From assembly GCA_023431725.1 (NCBI GenBank), contig JAEYVN010000198.1:1-9057 (forward strand): DNA of 9,057 nt, written 5' to 3'. The notes under the pieces are model-generated. The model had not been told where the DNA came from. It was given only the letters and a program-made list of their open reading frames with translations, and did no database searches. Shown here piece by piece: positions 1 to 6,758 of the stretch (position 1 is its first letter; every line of letters starts with the position of its first letter). Source of the DNA: Pseudomonadota bacterium (GTDB lineage: Bacteria > Pseudomonadota > Alphaproteobacteria > Rhizobiales > Xanthobacteraceae). The position numbers were made by a program, and so were the translations under genes.

Positions 1-1265
1 ACATCCAGCTCATCGGCATCGCCGTCGACGTCACCGAGCAGCGGCACCTCGCCGCCCGCTCCGAAGCCGCCGACCAGAGGCTGCGCACCGCGATCGAGAG
101 CGTCAGCGAATCCTTCGTGCTGTGGGACGCCGCCGGCCGGCTGGTGATGTGCAACACGAAATATCTTCAGGACTACGGCTTGACGGAAAACGATGCGGCT
201 CCCGGAATCTGTCGCGAGGTGCTGGAAAGCCGCGTCAAGACGATCGCGTCGCGGCAGCGGCTCGCCAACGCCAACGGGCCGCGCGGCGCGGCGACGTTCG
301 AACGGCGGCTGGCCGACGGTCGATGGCTGCAGGTGAACGAGCTGAAGACCCGTGACGGCGGCACCGTGTCGATCGGGACCGACATCACGCTGATCAAGCA
401 GCACCAGGAGAAGCTCGTCGACGGCGAGCGGCGGCTGATGGCGACGATCCACGATCTCAGCCTGGCACGCCGCAACGAGGAGGAGCGAACCCGCGAACTG
501 GTCGCCCTCAACCGCAAGTACATTCGCGAAAAGGATCGCGCCGAGGCCGCCAACCGGGCCAAGTCGGAATTCCTCGCCAATATGAGCCACGAGTTGCGCA
601 CGCCGCTCAACGCCATCATTGGTTTTTCCGAGATCATGGAAAAGGGCATGTTCGGCAAGCTGGGTGCCGACAAATATCACGAATATTGCCGCGACATTCA
701 CCAGAGCGGCCAATATCTCCTCGACGTCATCAACGACGTGCTCGACATGTCGAAGATCGAAGCCGGCCGCATGAAGCTTGAACCCGAGACCCTCGTTCTC
801 AATGACATCCTGGCCGACGCCATGCGCGTGGTTTCGACCCGCGGCGAAGAAAAGAACCTGACCCTGTCGTCGAAAATCTCTCCGGACATCACGCTGCGTG
901 CCGATCGGCGCGCGATCAAGCAGATCGCCCTCAATCTTCTGTCAAATGCGGTGAAGTTCACACCGGCGGGTGGTCATGTCACCGTCCGCGGACGCCGCGC
1001 CGGCGGTTGCGTGCTGGTCAGCATCAGTGACAGCGGCATCGGCATCGCCAAGGAAGCGTTGCAAAAGCTCGGCAAGCCGTTCGAGCAGGTCGAGAGCCAG
1101 TTGACCAAGACGCATCACGGCTCGGGTCTTGGGCTTGCAATTGCAAAGTCCCTGGTCGAGTTGCATGGCGGAAGCATGCGCATCCGCTCAACGCCCGGTG
1201 CCGGCACGACTGTTCAGGTGCGTCTTTCTGCGGAAGGCCCTGACAAGGCTCAGCTTGCCGCCTGA
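1..1265 (+). CDS. pleC: PleC/DivJ-type PAS sensor histidine kinase, C-terminal part (5' end outside window)
   Basis: The frame is open from base 3 and gives 420 residues; the start lies upstream. Residues 1-12 look like the tail of one PAS domain (IAVDVTEQ). A second PAS domain spans about 26-132. A charged helical, probably coiled-coil stretch (about 130-188) leads to the HisKA domain, with H-box FLANMSHELRTPLN and phospho-acceptor His196 (bases 588-590). The HATPase domain shows the N-box around Asn315 (LNLLSNAVKF), the G1 box with Asp343 (SDSGIGI) and the G2 box at about 373-377 (GSGLGL). No receiver domain follows, so it is a plain kinase/phosphatase. This H-box and the following SGQYLLDVINDVLDMSKIEAG are typical of the PleC/DivJ family, which phosphorylates or dephosphorylates DivK and PleD in cell-cycle control. 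I recall pleC beside glnE in rhizobia, which supports the symbol. The sensory N-terminus and any membrane segments are not visible. The kinase call is firm; pleC identity is inferred. Confidence 0.85.
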   Translation, partial: IQLIGIAVDVTEQRHLAARSEAADQRLRTAIESVSESFVLWDAAGRLVMCNTKYLQDYGLTENDAAPGICREVLESRVKTIASRQRLANANGPRGAATFERRLADGRWLQVNELKTRDGGTVSIGTDITLIKQHQEKLVDGERRLMATIHDLSLARRNEEERTRELVALNRKYIREKDRAEAANRAKSEFLANMSHELRTPLNAIIGFSEIMEKGMFGKLGADKYHEYCRDIHQSGQYLLDVINDVLDMSKIEAGRMKLEPETLVLNDILADAMRVVSTRGEEKNLTLSSKISPDITLRADRRAIKQIALNLLSNAVKFTPAGGHVTVRGRRAGGCVLVSISDSGIGIAKEALQKLGKPFEQVESQLTKTHHGSGLGLAIAKSLVELHGGSMRIRSTPGAGTTVQVRLSAEGPDKAQLAA

Positions 1266-4200
1266 GCCAGCGAGGACTCGCCCAGCAATCGCTCGAAGCG
1301 CTCCCGCACCCGTGTCTGCGTTTCCGCCACATGCGCATCGAGTGTCGCGAAATCGGGAACATCAGCGGCCCGGGCAAGAAGCCGCAACAGCCCGGCGTCG
1401 GTCTTCTTGGGATCGAACGGTCCCGACAGGCAGAGCCGCAGGATCTGGCTGAGATTTTGATAAAGTTGCACAGCAGGACGGAAGATTTCCGAATCCTCGC
1501 GCGACAACAGGCCGAGCCGGGTCGCCCGTTCGAGAACTTTGGAGGTGGACGAGTCCAGAATTTCCGGATGCCTGGCGGCGTGCACCAGTTGCAGATATTG
1601 CGCGATGAATTCGATATCGATCAGGCCGCCCGCCGCGTATTTCAGATCCCAGCGATTGTCCTCGCCGCGCTCCGACGCGATGGCCATCCGCATCTCATAG
1701 GCATCGCCAGCGATCGTTCGTTCGTCACGCTGACGCGCCAACACGTCGCGAATGACGCCTTCCACGTGCTCCGCAAATCCAGGCGTCGCTGACACGACGC
1801 GCGCGCGCGTCAGTGCCATATGCTCCCATGTCCAGGCTTCGTTCGACTGATAGTCGCGGAAGGAATCGATCTTGGTCGCCACCGGCCCCGAGCGACCGGA
1901 CGGCCGCAGACGCATATCGACGTGATATAGCGCACCGAAATTGGTCTGCGCCGTGAGCGCGGAAATAAACCGTTTCGTCAGCCGCGCAAAATATTGCGCA
2001 CCATAGAGCGAACGTTCGCCGTCGGACTCAGGCTGCGCTTCGTCGAAGTCATAGACAAGGATCAGATCGAGATCCGAGCTGGCCGTCATTTCTCGCCCGC
2101 CGAGCTTGCCCAAGGCAAGCCAGGCAGTCTTCTGCCCGGGAATATGGCCGTGACTTTCCGCGAACAGATTTTCAATGCCGCGATGTAACGCCTGGATGAT
2201 CACGTCGGCCAGTCCTGCGAAGGCTTCACCAGCCTGTTCGGCCGACACCGTCCCCGACAGGATGCGAACGCCGATCAGAAACATGTGCTCCTGTCCGAAC
2301 AGACGCAGCCGATCAAGAATGTCTTCGTAGGAAGTCGATTGATCGAGCGAACGCGTCAGCTCCTGCTGGAGCCTGTCGGCGTCGGGTAATGCCCCGAAAA
2401 AGGCCGGATCGATCAGCGCGTCCATCACCTGCGGCTGATGCGCAAGAATGTCGGCGAGCCGCGGCGCGGTGCCCAGCATCAATGCAACAAGTGCCAGCAG
2501 ATCCGGATTTTGCAGCAGCAAAGTCAGCAACCGGCCACCACCGCCGGCATGCAGTCCGGCCAGGAAGCGGTCGAACGCCAGCACCGCCTGCTCGCGATTG
2601 TCGGTGCGCGCCAGTTGCTCGATCAGCGAATGCGTCAGCGCCCGAAGCTGGGAGCGCGCAAAATCGCCGCGCAAGGCCATGTATTTGCCGCCACCGAACC
2701 AGCCCCGCACAATCGCGGAGACTTCGAGCGGATTGCGAAAGCCCATGGCCGAGAGGCGGTCCAGCGTTTCCCGGTCGTCTTCGTCATCGGGAAACTTGAG
2801 GGCATCGTCCGCCGGCTGCGATGTCGGCTCGAACAGCTGCGAGTATTGTTGCTGCACATTGCGCAAATGCATCAACAGGGACTCGGCAAAGGTTTCGACG
2901 TTTTCAAAACCCAGAAACCAGGCAAAGGCCGTCAGTTGCTCACTATCGGACGGCAATGTGTGCGTCTGCTCATCGGCCACCATCTGCAGGCGATGTTCGA
3001 CGCTGCGCAGGAAAAGATACGCATCCTCAAGTTCGCGACTGGCGGACTGGCCGACCCATTGTCCGGCGGCAAGCGATGCGAGGGTCGTCAGTGTGCGTCG
3101 GTCGCGCAATTCCGGATGACGACCACCGGCAATCAGTTGCTGCGTCTGGACAAAGAACTCGATCTCGCGAATTCCGCCACGGCCCAGCTTGATGTTGTGG
3201 CCAGCGACCGCAATCTCGCCATGCCCGCGATAGGCATGGATCTGCCGCTTCATCGCATGGATATCGGCGAGCGCAGCGAAATCCATGTATTTGCGCCATA
3301 CGAACGGCGACAATGCCTTCAGGAATGCTTCGCCGGCCGCGATGTCACCTGCGCAGGGACGCGCCTTGATCATCGCCGAGCGCTCCCAGTTCTGGCCGCG
3401 GTGTTCGTAGTAATCGAGGCCTGCCGGCACCGAAATCGCGACCTGGGTCGACGCGGGATCAGGCCGCAGGCGCAAATCGACGCGGAACACGTAGCCATCC
3501 ACTGTCCGCTCCTGCAGCAGCTTCACCAATCCACGCGTGACGCGAATGTAAAGCGACTGCGGCTCGGTATCCTTTGGAATGGCGGGCGCATCGGGATCGA
3601 TGAAGACGATGACATCGATATCGCTCGAATAGTTCAATTCGAACGCGCCCATCTTGCCCATGGCGAGCACGATGTAGCCGGAACCGATCTCGGGCCGGGC
3701 TGGATCCGCGGGAGCGAGCCGCTCTCGCCGCACGGCGTCATTGAGCAGAAAGCGGACCGCACCTTGTACGGCGCAATCGGCAAGTTCGGTCAGCGCCCGC
3801 GTCACCTGCATCACCGGCCATGCGCCGCCGATATCGGCAAAGGCGATCAGCATCGCCGCTTCGGATTTCATGCGGCGCAGAGCCCGCATCGCCTCGGCTT
3901 CGTCGTCAGTGGCGGAGAGTATTGTGCGGCTGTGCGCCAGCAATCGCTCGAAATGACGATCCGGGTCCGCCGACAATACACGCACGAGGCGCGCCGCATC
4001 GGCGCTCGCCAGATCCCAGAGATAGGAGGAATAGTTGGCAACGCCGGCAAGCAAGTCCCGGGTCTTGGGATGTGCGGCAAGTATCTCAAGTATCTGATGA
4101 AGCGCCTCGCCTTCATCGCCGGCGCCCAGATCGGACAGCCAGGCGTCGAGCTTCGAAGCGTGCGGTTGAGACTCCGGAAGAAAAGGCGCTGTGCGAATGC

Positions 4201-4276
4201 GCGCCGCCAGCGACGCCGCGTCAGCGTCTGTGCCATGAGGGGATTGCGGAACGGGAGCGCCGGGTTCGTCGGTCAT
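1250..4276 (-). CDS. glnE: Bifunctional glutamine synthetase adenylyltransferase/adenylyl-removing enzyme
   Basis: This 1008-residue protein is slightly longer than the roughly 950 residues usual for enterobacterial GlnE. It has two nucleotidyltransferase halves. The N-terminal, adenylyl-removing half carries GKMGAFELNYSSDID with Asp219 and Asp221, plus Asp267 in VDLRLRP. The C-terminal, adenylyl-transferring half carries GKLGGREMTASSDLDL with Asp735 and Asp737, plus Asp787 in VDMRLRPSG. The repeated GGIREIEFFVQ (about 367-377) and GGLIDIEFIAQ (about 883-893) are also GlnE hallmarks. In the cytoplasm it attaches AMP to, or removes it from, a tyrosine of glutamine synthetase, directed by PII proteins and glutamine. 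The ATG at 4276 is the first start of the frame and lacks a good Shine-Dalgarno, so the N-terminus is less certain than the rest. It follows the histidine kinase gene by 42 bp and is probably co-transcribed with it. Its stop codon overlaps the convergent pleC-like gene. Confidence 0.97.
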   Translation of the reverse strand: MTDEPGAPVPQSPHGTDADAASLAARIRTAPFLPESQPHASKLDAWLSDLGAGDEGEALHQILEILAAHPKTRDLLAGVANYSSYLWDLASADAARLVRVLSADPDRHFERLLAHSRTILSATDDEAEAMRALRRMKSEAAMLIAFADIGGAWPVMQVTRALTELADCAVQGAVRFLLNDAVRRERLAPADPARPEIGSGYIVLAMGKMGAFELNYSSDIDVIVFIDPDAPAIPKDTEPQSLYIRVTRGLVKLLQERTVDGYVFRVDLRLRPDPASTQVAISVPAGLDYYEHRGQNWERSAMIKARPCAGDIAAGEAFLKALSPFVWRKYMDFAALADIHAMKRQIHAYRGHGEIAVAGHNIKLGRGGIREIEFFVQTQQLIAGGRHPELRDRRTLTTLASLAAGQWVGQSASRELEDAYLFLRSVEHRLQMVADEQTHTLPSDSEQLTAFAWFLGFENVETFAESLLMHLRNVQQQYSQLFEPTSQPADDALKFPDDEDDRETLDRLSAMGFRNPLEVSAIVRGWFGGGKYMALRGDFARSQLRALTHSLIEQLARTDNREQAVLAFDRFLAGLHAGGGGRLLTLLLQNPDLLALVALMLGTAPRLADILAHQPQVMDALIDPAFFGALPDADRLQQELTRSLDQSTSYEDILDRLRLFGQEHMFLIGVRILSGTVSAEQAGEAFAGLADVIIQALHRGIENLFAESHGHIPGQKTAWLALGKLGGREMTASSDLDLILVYDFDEAQPESDGERSLYGAQYFARLTKRFISALTAQTNFGALYHVDMRLRPSGRSGPVATKIDSFRDYQSNEAWTWEHMALTRARVVSATPGFAEHVEGVIRDVLARQRDERTIAGDAYEMRMAIASERGEDNRWDLKYAAGGLIDIEFIAQYLQLVHAARHPEILDSSTSKVLERATRLGLLSREDSEIFRPAVQLYQNLSQILRLCLSGPFDPKKTDAGLLRLLARAADVPDFATLDAHVAETQTRVRERFERLLGESSLAQAAS

Positions 4277-4287
4277 CCGGCGAGGGT

Positions 4288-4318
4288 TAAACCACCCGAC
4301 GTGGAAATGGGAGGTTTA
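4288..4318 (-). repeat. Inverted repeat (hairpin) between histidine kinase and glnE
   Basis: Arms TAAACCACCC (4288-4297) and GGGAGGTTTA (4309-4318) pair at nine of ten positions around an 11-base loop. In the minus-strand transcript the hairpin starts at the base after the kinase stop codon and includes a second in-frame TAA. It ends 11 bases before the glnE ATG. No T-run follows it on the minus strand, so it does not look like a classical intrinsic terminator. An attenuator, an RNA-processing site or a leaky terminator that lowers glnE expression are possible readings; its function is not shown. Confidence 0.5.
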
Positions 4319-5773
4319 TTAGCGGACGGTGGGGCTCTGAGCCGTTTCGCGGCGTTCCGTTACGGGCTGGGGCTGCGGGCCGAACCGCGGCAAAACCAGC
4401 GTCGCGCGCAGGCCTGGCGCATTGTCCTCCAGGCGCAATTCGCCGCCATGGAGGTGCGCCACTGCCGCGGTCAGGCTCAACCCCAGTCCGGAACCCGGCA
4501 CGGAACGGCTTTGTTCCAGCCGCACAAAGCGTTCCACCGCGCGCGACCTGTCGCCCTCGGGGATGCCCGGGCCACGATCGCTGACGCTCAGCAGCACACG
4601 ATCACCCTCGAGCGACGCTGTCACCAGCACCTCGGATGGCTTGCCTTCGGCCTTCGCCATAGGAGCTGAGTATTTAATGGCATTGTCGACGAGATTGGCC
4701 AGCGCCTGGCTGATCAACTCGCGATTGCCATAGACCTGCACGGCCGCTGGAGCCAGGACTTCGAGCGTCAGCCCCTGCTCTTCCGCCAGCGGCTCGTACA
4801 ATTCGCCGATGCTGTGCGCGGCTTCGGCGGCGTCGAACTCGACCATGTTGCCGCGCGCCTGGCCGGCCTCGGCCCGCGCGATCATCAGCAGCGCGTTGAA
4901 GGTCTTGATCAGCGAATCCGATTCATCGAGCGTTGTTTCCAGCGCAGCGCGATAATCGGCCTCGCTCCGCGAGGTGCGCAATGCTTCCTCGGCGCGGTTG
5001 CGCATACGCGTCAGCGGCGTTTTCAGGTCGTGCGCGATGTTGTCGGAAACTTCCTTCAGCCCGCCCATCAACGCTTCGATCCGGTCCAGCATCTCGTTCA
5101 GATTATGCGCAAGGCGATCGAGCTCGTCGCCACTACTGCCAACCGGCAAGCGCCCGGAGAGATCACCCCCCATGATGGTGCGTGTCGTCTCGGTCATCGC
5201 ATCGACACGGCGCAACACGCGCCGCGCGACAAAAAATCCGCCAATCAAACCGAGGAAAATCACCGCCGCGGCCGACCATTTGCCGGCATCGATAACGACC
5301 TTGTAGAGGCGATCGCGCTCCTCGAGGTCGCGGCCGACGAGAAGCTTGAAGCCGCCGGGAAGATGAGACACGCGCACCAATGCGCGATGCAGCTCCGATG
5401 TCTCGCCTTCCTCGATCCGCCGATAGACCGTTTCGGTCCAGCCCGGCCTGTCGAGTATGCCGGTCGGCAACGATCCGACGTTACCGGCCAGACCGTCTCC
5501 ACCGGGGCTCGTAACGAGATAGAGACTCGATCCGGGGCGCCGTGAACGCGCTTCGACAATGAGGGTGAGCCGCCGAATGCCGCCGGTATTGAACTGCTCG
5601 GTCAGCCCCCTCGTCTCGGCATCGACCACTTCCGTCACCTGTTCGGTGAACAGTCGCTGCGTGTTGAAGGCGAAATAGCCGAGCAGGAAAACGGCAAACA
5701 GCGCGAAGACCGTGAGATAGACCAGCGTCAGCTTGAACGCGGTCGTTCGAAAAAGCTTGCCCAGCGCCCCCAC
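4319..5773 (-). CDS. Transmembrane sensor histidine kinase (HAMP, HisKA, HATPase) paired with the OmpR-type regulator
   Basis: From the chosen start this is a 484-residue inner-membrane kinase. Transmembrane segment 1 is about 13-35 and segment 2 about 166-184, with a periplasmic sensor region of about 130 residues between them that has no recognised domain. A HAMP linker follows (about 185-240). The H-box SDNIAHDLKTPLTRMR holds phospho-acceptor His248. The N-box has Asn364 (LVDNAIKYS), the G1 box Asp399 (SDRGPGIP) and the G2 box GSGLGLSL (about 427-434). The GTG at 5773 is chosen because it lies five bases after the regulator stop codon; no in-frame ATG occurs before the HAMP region, and the longer open frame would run back through the regulator gene. 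No Shine-Dalgarno is visible, which fits translational coupling. The gene ends in tandem TAA TAA codons. The signal is unknown; envelope stress is inferred only from the nearby degP. Confidence 0.93.
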   Translation of the reverse strand: MGALGKLFRTTAFKLTLVYLTVFALFAVFLLGYFAFNTQRLFTEQVTEVVDAETRGLTEQFNTGGIRRLTLIVEARSRRPGSSLYLVTSPGGDGLAGNVGSLPTGILDRPGWTETVYRRIEEGETSELHRALVRVSHLPGGFKLLVGRDLEERDRLYKVVIDAGKWSAAAVIFLGLIGGFFVARRVLRRVDAMTETTRTIMGGDLSGRLPVGSSGDELDRLAHNLNEMLDRIEALMGGLKEVSDNIAHDLKTPLTRMRNRAEEALRTSRSEADYRAALETTLDESDSLIKTFNALLMIARAEAGQARGNMVEFDAAEAAHSIGELYEPLAEEQGLTLEVLAPAAVQVYGNRELISQALANLVDNAIKYSAPMAKAEGKPSEVLVTASLEGDRVLLSVSDRGPGIPEGDRSRAVERFVRLEQSRSVPGSGLGLSLTAAVAHLHGGELRLEDNAPGLRATLVLPRFGPQPQPVTERRETAQSPTVR

Positions 5774-5778
5774 GGCGT

Positions 5779-6459
5779 TCAGCGCGCGCCGTCGCGGACC
5801 ATATATCCCGCACCGCGAATCGTATGCAGCAGCGGCTGCGAGAAGCCCTTGTCGATCTTCGAGCGCAGCCGGGAAATGTGCACGTCGATCACATTGGTTT
5901 GCGGATCGAAGTGATAATCCCACACATTCTCCAGCAGCATGGTGCGTGTCACCACCTGCCCGGCATGCTTCATCAGATACTCAAGCAGCCGGAATTCGCG
6001 AGGCTGCAGCAGAATTTCCTCGGTGCCGCGCGTGACGCTATGCGACAGGCGATCGAGTTCAAGATCGCCAACGCGGTAGACGGTGTCTTCGTTGCGGCCG
6101 CCACGGCGACGCGCCAGCACTTCGACACGCGCCAGCAATTCGGAGAATGAATAGGGCTTGGGGAGATAGTCGTCGCCGCCGGCTCGCAGGCCCTTCACGC
6201 GGTCGTCGACCTGTCCGAGTGCCGACAGGATCAGGACGGGCGTTTCGACTTTCTTGGCGCGCAGGTCGCCGATGACCGCAAGGCCATCTCGCTTCGGCAA
6301 CATGCGATCGACGATCAGCACATCGTAATTGCCGTCGAGCGCCATGGCATAGCCTTCTTCGCCGTCGGCGGCGTGATCGGCAACATGGCCGGTCTCGCGG
6401 AAGGCCCGGACCAGGTAATCCGCGGCATCGCGGTCATCCTCGATGATCAGCAAGCGCAT
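5779..6459 (-). CDS. OmpR/PhoB-family response regulator
   Basis: This 226-residue cytoplasmic transcription factor has a receiver domain at about 1-118: acidic pocket Asp8-Asp9, phospho-acceptor Asp51 (LIVDRMLP), switch Ser79 and Lys101 (LPKPYS). The C-terminal winged-helix DNA-binding domain covers about 127-224 and ends in the typical IRGAGYMV. It should be phosphorylated by the kinase encoded five bases downstream. The ATG at 6459 gives the family-standard N-terminus MRLLIIEDD. The frame stays open for 29 more codons upstream to 6546, but that extension is not receiver-like. The upstream sequence has only a weak, distant GGGG as a possible ribosome site. The gene follows degP after a 299-bp structured spacer, so it may have its own promoter or depend on processing of a longer degP transcript. 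The targets are unknown. Confidence 0.94.
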   Translation of the reverse strand: MRLLIIEDDRDAADYLVRAFRETGHVADHAADGEEGYAMALDGNYDVLIVDRMLPKRDGLAVIGDLRAKKVETPVLILSALGQVDDRVKGLRAGGDDYLPKPYSFSELLARVEVLARRRGGRNEDTVYRVGDLELDRLSHSVTRGTEEILLQPREFRLLEYLMKHAGQVVTRTMLLENVWDYHFDPQTNVIDVHISRLRSKIDKGFSQPLLHTIRGAGYMVRDGAR

Positions 6460-6492
6460 GGTTTCGGATCGCCCCGCTTCGTCCGGAACGGC

Positions 6493-6511
6493 ATCGCCCG
6501 ACGCGGGCGAT
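6493..6511. repeat. 8-bp perfect inverted repeat in the response regulator leader
   Basis: Arms ATCGCCCG (6493-6500) and CGGGCGAT (6504-6511) flank a three-base loop. It sits about 34-52 bases before the regulator ATG. It could be a small mRNA hairpin or a dyad protein-binding site. It is short and GC-rich, so chance cannot be excluded on its own. Confidence 0.4.
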
Positions 6512-6551
6512 TTGGCAAGGTAAGAACTGGGCCAGAGATAAGACATGATGA

Positions 6552-6590
6552 AGGGGGTGGCGACTCTTAAAGGTTACTCCGCCACCCCCT
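6552..6590. repeat. 11-bp perfect inverted repeat with 17-base loop
   Basis: Arms AGGGGGTGGCG (6552-6562) and CGCCACCCCCT (6580-6590) pair perfectly around 17 less GC-rich bases. No T-run follows in either direction, so an intrinsic terminator is not clearly supported. The long matched arms make chance unlikely. It may be a structured mRNA element or a dyad operator. Confidence 0.55.
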
Positions 6591-6603
6591 CACCTGACCC
6601 TTG

Positions 6604-6632
6604 ACCGGCGGGGGCGACGGTTGCCGGCTTCA
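6604..6632. repeat. 29-bp direct repeat, copy 1
   Basis: It matches copy 2 at 6684-6712 in 27 of 29 positions, with differences at 6622 and 6629. The two copies start exactly 80 bp apart. The core is ACCGGCGGGGGCGACGGT followed by GCCGGC. The copy lies between two hairpins in the degP-regulator spacer. The origin is unknown: a local duplication or a copy of a dispersed intergenic repeat. Confidence 0.7.
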
Positions 6633-6644
6633 GGGTAGAGAGTT

Positions 6645-6670
6645 GGGGACGGGTTTTACGACCCGTCCCC
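6645..6670. repeat. 10-bp perfect inverted repeat with 6-base loop
   Basis: Arms GGGGACGGGT (6645-6654) and ACCCGTCCCC (6661-6670) surround the six bases TTTACG. It lies between the two direct repeat copies, so repeat-hairpin-repeat forms one unit. The stem is stable on both strands but lacks a following T-run. It may be a transcript-stabilising or processing element, or part of a dispersed palindromic repeat. Confidence 0.6.
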
Positions 6671-6683
6671 CGGGTTTCGTGGC

Positions 6684-6712
6684 ACCGGCGGGGGCGACGG
6701 TAGCCGGCATCA
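6684..6712. repeat. 29-bp direct repeat, copy 2
   Basis: This is the partner of the repeat at 6604-6632, with 27 of 29 positions identical (differences at 6702 and 6709). It lies about 15 bp from the terminator-like hairpin after degP. The spacing of 80 bp and the presence of only two copies argue against a CRISPR array. Confidence 0.7.
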
Positions 6713-6726
6713 CGTCCCTGACTTGT

Positions 6727-6750
6727 GCACACGGGCCGAAGCCCGTGTGC
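6727..6750 (-). terminator. Terminator-like hairpin after degP with a TTCG loop
   Basis: Arms GCACACGGGC (6727-6736) and GCCCGTGTGC (6741-6750) are perfectly complementary. Read on the minus strand, the loop is C(UUCG)G, the exceptionally stable tetraloop; on the plus strand the loop is CGAA, so the orientation fits the degP transcript. It begins eight bases after the degP stop codon. No U-rich tract follows (the next bases are ACAAGTC). It could therefore stop transcription only partly, or mainly protect the degP mRNA 3' end. Confidence 0.5.
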
Positions 6751-6758
6751 GGATCGCT

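Larger units (their letters stand above)
6460..6758. other. Structured 299-bp intergenic region between degP and the response regulator gene
   Basis: I see no convincing gene here. In the direction of transcription the region contains, after the degP stop: a 10-bp hairpin with a TTCG loop (6727-6750), copy 2 of a 29-bp direct repeat (6684-6712), a 10-bp hairpin (6645-6670), copy 1 of the repeat (6604-6632), an 11-bp hairpin (6552-6590) and an 8-bp hairpin (6493-6511), before the regulator ATG at 6459. All four hairpins have perfectly matched arms. No clear promoter hexamers were recognised. Likely roles are the degP mRNA 3' end, transcript processing, or a leader controlling the regulator; none is shown by the sequence alone. 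Confidence 0.7.

Noticed and set aside
2438..4669. 743-codon open frame on the plus strand opposite glnE
   Set aside because: Its codons align exactly with the glnE codons in reverse. In that register plus-strand stops would require TTA, CTA or TCA codons in glnE, which are rare in GC-rich genomes, so long open frames arise by default. The product has no recognisable domain, and glnE is certain.
4814..5545. 243-codon open frame opposite the histidine kinase
   Set aside because: It is in antiparallel codon register with the kinase, has no motif, and is explained by codon usage.
5774..5923. Longer histidine kinase with a 50-residue N-terminal extension starting at 5923
   Set aside because: The extension would lie almost wholly inside the response regulator gene, and its residues do not resemble a kinase N-terminus. 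GTG at 5773 gives a normal short tail before the first membrane segment.
6460..6546. Response regulator start at 6546 with 29 extra residues
   Set aside because: The extra residues are not part of a receiver domain, no ribosome site precedes that ATG, and receiver proteins normally begin at the MRLLIIEDD strand.
6604..6712. CRISPR array
   Set aside because: There are only two repeat copies, the spacer between them contains its own hairpin, and no cas gene is present.
6460..6758. Remnant of an insertion sequence
   Set aside because: No transposase fragment, terminal inverted repeats or target-site duplication was seen; the repeats and hairpins are internal and short.
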